Shown here one piece after another: positions 59,529-64,000 of a DNA stretch of 64,000 bases; the first letter of the stretch is position 1, and each line of letters begins with the position of its first letter. A program made the translations under genes and the position numbers. A model generated the notes under the pieces. The model searched no databases. It was not told where the DNA came from and saw only the letters and a list, made by a program, of their open reading frames with translations. This stretch comes from Streptomyces sp. Tue6028 (GTDB lineage: Bacteria > Actinomycetota > Actinomycetes > Streptomycetales > Streptomycetaceae), in contig NZ_MLCE01000013.1 of NCBI RefSeq assembly GCF_002300165.1, positions 171,530-235,529 of the forward strand. Reading direction: 5' to 3'.

Positions 59529-60659
59529 TCACTTCGAGGGCTGGTCACCGTGGTCGTCTTGGAGCATACGGCGACGTTCCTGTTCGCGCTTGGAGTAGGC
59601 GGCTGCGCGGATCGCCTCGTCGCTCTCCAATCCTGATCCCAGCGCGCCGCCCACGGTGGCGACCGAAGCGACGAACCAGGACAACGTCAAGTACTCCGTG
59701 GTGTGCAGCGGGGTTCGTGTCATGGAAGCGAACACTCGGTCGTTGAGGATGAACAGCGCCCACGCCAAGTTGATGATGATCAAGCCCCCGTAGCAGACGA
59801 GCACACCGATACCCACGGTCATGACCGTCGAGGCGTTGTAGAGCCTGGCCCTCTGCCTCGCCTCGGGTGAGCTCTCTGTTGATCGATGCCACAGCTCCCC
59901 GTCTACGATCAGCCAGCCGATCATGAGCCCGACGGACCCGACCATGGCGATCACGAGACGTGGCCCGCTCAGCGCCGCAGCCAGGCTCCAGGTGGTGGAG
60001 TTCACGGTGGCGACTGCTCCTGTGGCGAGTGCGGCCGCCAGGGCTTTCGACAAGCCGGGCACCAACCGCCACGGCCGGTTGGCGCGGATCATACCGACGA
60101 GCACCCTCAGGTATCCGCGGGGCCCGCTGACGACGTACCGGAGATCGGCGGTCTCCTCCTCACCGATCGGGTCCGGGTGGATAGGCGTGAGACGACCGGC
60201 GAAGGGGCCCAGAAGCGGCTGACTTGGAGGTCCTTCGCCCCCAGCGGCCCGCGGACCCGCCAAGCCGAGCACGGCTTCTTCCACGGCCCGCCGCGCCCTC
60301 GTCTGCAGCCGTAAGCCCCCCAGCGTAGGAAGAGACAACAGCGCCAAGCCGTGTTCGTAACTCAGATCCACAACGAGCTTGCGCCCGTGAGAGTGCAGCG
60401 GAAGGTCGGTGAGGGCCACGACGATGTCCCAGTTCTCTGCACTTCCACGGTCCATGATCCGGCGCATCAGGGTGGGCAGGTCCTCGGTCCCTGAGGTGAA
60501 GGGCTCACTGACCACCTCGACGTTGAACCGTCGCCCTTGGCCTGACTTGTCAGCGAGCCGAGTAGGAAGTGTCTGGGCCATGCGCTGCGCGATCTCCGTC
60601 GGCGCATCCGGATCCGCCAGGAGAGCCACGACCGTAACGTCCTGAGACGACACCCGCAT
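59529..60659 (-). CDS. Integral membrane protein of unknown function
   Basis: 376 residues; ATG with AAGGGTCGA upstream. The first about 190 residues are soluble and mixed alpha/beta (VTVVALLADPDAPTEIAQRM, ENWDIVVALTDLPLHSHGR). Four hydrophobic helices follow (about 205-225, 232-252, 277-302 and 322-345) with a charged C-terminus (SKREQERRRMLQDDH). The first half resembles a ligand- or nucleotide-binding domain, but no motif is decisive. It may form a unit with the downstream-facing psiE-like gene, 89 bases upstream. Confidence 0.65.
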   Translation of the reverse strand: MRVSSQDVTVVALLADPDAPTEIAQRMAQTLPTRLADKSGQGRRFNVEVVSEPFTSGTEDLPTLMRRIMDRGSAENWDIVVALTDLPLHSHGRKLVVDLSYEHGLALLSLPTLGGLRLQTRARRAVEEAVLGLAGPRAAGGEGPPSQPLLGPFAGRLTPIHPDPIGEEETADLRYVVSGPRGYLRVLVGMIRANRPWRLVPGLSKALAAALATGAVATVNSTTWSLAAALSGPRLVIAMVGSVGLMIGWLIVDGELWHRSTESSPEARQRARLYNASTVMTVGIGVLVCYGGLIIINLAWALFILNDRVFASMTRTPLHTTEYLTLSWFVASVATVGGALGSGLESDEAIRAAAYSKREQERRRMLQDDHGDQPSK

Positions 60660-60748
60660 GACTCGACCCTTCTTGTCGGCGGCCCCGCGATCGCAAGTGC
60701 CCACAGGATGCCCCCGAGGTAACGTCGACGCCTGCGGAAGATGACGGA

Positions 60749-61282
60749 TCAGGACGCGCGCACCGGGGTGGGTGACGGCTCCGGCGGCGAGCGCCGCGGC
60801 TCCTGGAGCGGGAAGTAGTCTCCCGGCCGCGTGGAGCGCCGCCACAGGTACACCGCTGTCGCCATGACGAGGATTAGCCCCGCCAGGACCAGCAGTTCGA
60901 TCCCCTCGACGTTCCACCGGAAGGATTTCTCCGCCTCGGCCGTCACGATGAGCACCTTGCGGATGCCGGCAATCAGGCCGACGACGAGGAACGGCTCCGC
61001 GTCGAGGGTCTGGTTCCTGATAGTGAGGCGGACGGTGTGGAGCAGCTCGGCCACGATGAACAGCACAAGGCCGTTGTCCAGGGCGGAGAGAACGACCGTC
61101 TCCTCGTGATACGGCCCCTGGATCGACCTGATGACGTCGTGGATGACCCCGACGGTCAGGAGCCCCGCGAGCAGTACGAGGAGCGCCGCGACGACCAGGT
61201 GGATGCCGTCCTCGATGAGCTGCAGGAGGCCCTGTAACCGGCCGCCCTCGATCTTCGGGGTATTGGGTCGCACAGTCAGCAT
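60749..61282 (-). CDS. PsiE-family (phosphate-starvation-inducible) membrane protein
   Basis: 177 residues. Four hydrophobic helices begin at about residue 27 (LVVAALLVLLAGLLTVGVIH). Between the second and third is LLHTVRLTIRNQTLDAEPFLVVGLIAGIRKVLIV, matching PsiE and related DUF phosphate-starvation proteins. The C-terminus is Pro/Ser-rich. Biochemical function unknown. ATG chosen at the beginning of the conserved frame; no strong ribosome-binding site. Confidence 0.8.
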   Translation of the reverse strand: MLTVRPNTPKIEGGRLQGLLQLIEDGIHLVVAALLVLLAGLLTVGVIHDVIRSIQGPYHEETVVLSALDNGLVLFIVAELLHTVRLTIRNQTLDAEPFLVVGLIAGIRKVLIVTAEAEKSFRWNVEGIELLVLAGLILVMATAVYLWRRSTRPGDYFPLQEPRRSPPEPSPTPVRAS

Positions 61283-61385
61283 GCTAGGGGTGCTCCGGCC
61301 TGCAGGCGCGGCGTGCTGGGCGAACGGGTGGACGAGCGGATCCCTCCCTGTGGTGGCAGCCCGGGCGCGACGAGGCGCGACATCA

Positions 61386-61742
61386 GTGGCCGGTTGGGCC
61401 GAGTACAGGTACTGCGCCAGTCACAGCCGCTTGCTCTGGGGCCTGCGGCTGCACTTGGTGTGCACCCTCCAGCGCCTGCCAGTTGCCTTCGCCCTGACCG
61501 GCGCCACGGCCGACGAGTGCGAGACCCTGCTGGACATCCTCGCTGCCGAACCCGGCCTGGCCGCCGACCGGCCCGGCCAGACGCTGATCGGCGACAGGAA
61601 CTACTACGGCCGGGGCTTCGAACACGAACTGGCCGGGCAGGACATCCGGCTGCTGCGCCCGGCCCGCAGAGGCGAGCCCGAGCAGCCCGGAGCGCCCCTG
61701 TTCAAGCCGTTGCGGCAGGTCATCGAGTCGGTCAACGAGACA
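61386..61742 (+). mobile_element. IS982-type transposase fragment
   Basis: VAGWAEYRYCASHSRLLWGLRLHLV, LIGDRNYYGRGFEHELAGQDIRLLRPARRGEP and PLFKPLRQVIESVNET match the middle of IS982-family DDE transposases. Start, end and terminal inverted repeats are missing. The fragment breaks off at VNET, where it meets the 3' end of the small-ORF/terminator repeat at about 61742-61760, so the insertion probably removed the terminator of that unit. Confidence 0.85.
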
Positions 61743-61761
61743 CCCGGCAGCGCCGCTGCCC

Positions 61762-61947
61762 TTAGAACCACTCCACCTCGGAGACAATCCCCGCTGCAAC
61801 TCCGGGGCCCGGCAACGGCGTCCGGGAGGACACCGCCGGCGCAGAGGAGCGAGGGCCCGAAACGCCAACCGCAGCGAACGCAGCAGCGACCCCGTCCTCG
61901 CTCGCCCCCGCCAGCGCCTCAACCACCCGATCGAGTGCCTCGCTCAC
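61762..61947 (-). CDS. Small ORF coupled to the TIGR03960 radical SAM gene
   Basis: 61 residues from GTG, one base after the radical SAM stop, so translation is probably coupled. The sequence has a helical N-terminal part (LDRVVEALAGASEDGVAAAF) and a proline-rich part ending IVSEVEWF. Degenerate copies elsewhere in the window keep SRTPLPGP and IVSEVEWV best. Function unknown. Its size and position after a radical SAM gene recall peptide substrates, but no Cys or core motif supports that. Confidence 0.55.
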   Translation of the reverse strand: MSEALDRVVEALAGASEDGVAAAFAAVGVSGPRSSAPAVSSRTPLPGPGVAAGIVSEVEWF

Positions 61948-61948
61948 G

Positions 61949-63928
<1,980 letters not shown>

Positions 63929-64000
63929 GTCGCGAACCTTCGTGAGCTGACAGGGGTGACCATCTAGCCTAACGCGGCCGGAGGGGAGCACCGGACCGTC

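Noticed and set aside
61762..61947. Small ORF as a RiPP precursor of the TIGR03960 radical SAM enzyme
   Set aside because: It lacks Cys, a conserved core motif and export or protease genes; TIGR03960 is a core gene in many bacteria without such peptides.
52996..61948. Active integrative elements between the 111-bp repeats
   Set aside because: No integrase, excisionase or replication gene is visible in either interval, so mobility now cannot be claimed; only the attachment-site pattern is reported.

Overview
The window is about 73% GC with the codon bias and gene repertoire of a Streptomyces chromosome. The core part carries rplU-rpmA-obg, a large RNase E/G with arginine-rich repeats, the radical SAM-linked protein TIGR03936, and near the right edge the radical SAM protein TIGR03960. 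No species call is possible from sequence alone.

Layout. Positions 1-5.5 kb hold, on the minus strand, the start of an IspD/TarI-like cytidylyltransferase, a sulfotransferase, a Tat-exported PhoD phosphatase and a secreted FG-GAP repeat protein. Positions 6-15 kb are conserved core: obg, rpmA, rplU, rne, the TIGR03936 gene and a repetitive membrane protein. Positions 15-28.9 kb hold stress and signalling genes: a TerD-domain protein, a P-type cation ATPase, PPK2, an SDR, a STAS anti-anti-sigma factor and, just upstream of the STAS gene, an unusual 882-residue amino-acid permease/SpoIIE phosphatase/HATPase fusion. These are followed by a HAD phosphatase-ribB pair, a DUF899 protein and several membrane proteins.

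Positions 29-46 kb contain two copies of a ferredoxin/ferredoxin-reductase/cytochrome P450 cassette. The first (29.3-32.2 kb) has three separate genes. In the second (42.8-45.5 kb) the ferredoxin gene is decayed, and the reductase and P450 are one 873-residue reading frame because the reductase stop is replaced by a Gln codon. Between the two copies lie gluconokinase, a GH15 glycosidase, a GMC oxidoreductase, a CrcB/DUF190 fluoride-export group, a secreted EEP nuclease/phosphatase and a cytochrome-b561-like protein. A MerR DNA-binding domain fused to sliding-clamp (DnaN-like) domains follows the second copy.

Positions 47-62 kb are accessory and partly decayed: a lipoprotein, a Gly-rich secreted protein, cyclase and DUF475 fragments, a secreted beta-helix protein, a catalase-family protein, an FUSC transporter-like protein, a DUF4232 protein, a truncated Ku, a PsiE-family protein and an IS982-type fragment. 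A repeat family runs through this part. Two extra copies of the last 111 bp of the TIGR03960 gene, both with the same inner edge, each sit beside degenerate copies of the small ORF and terminator that normally follow it. This suggests repeated insertion at the 3' end of that radical SAM gene. TIGR03936 and TIGR03960 genes are normally adjacent or fused; here they are about 48 kb apart, so most of the window can be read as an island that has grown between them.
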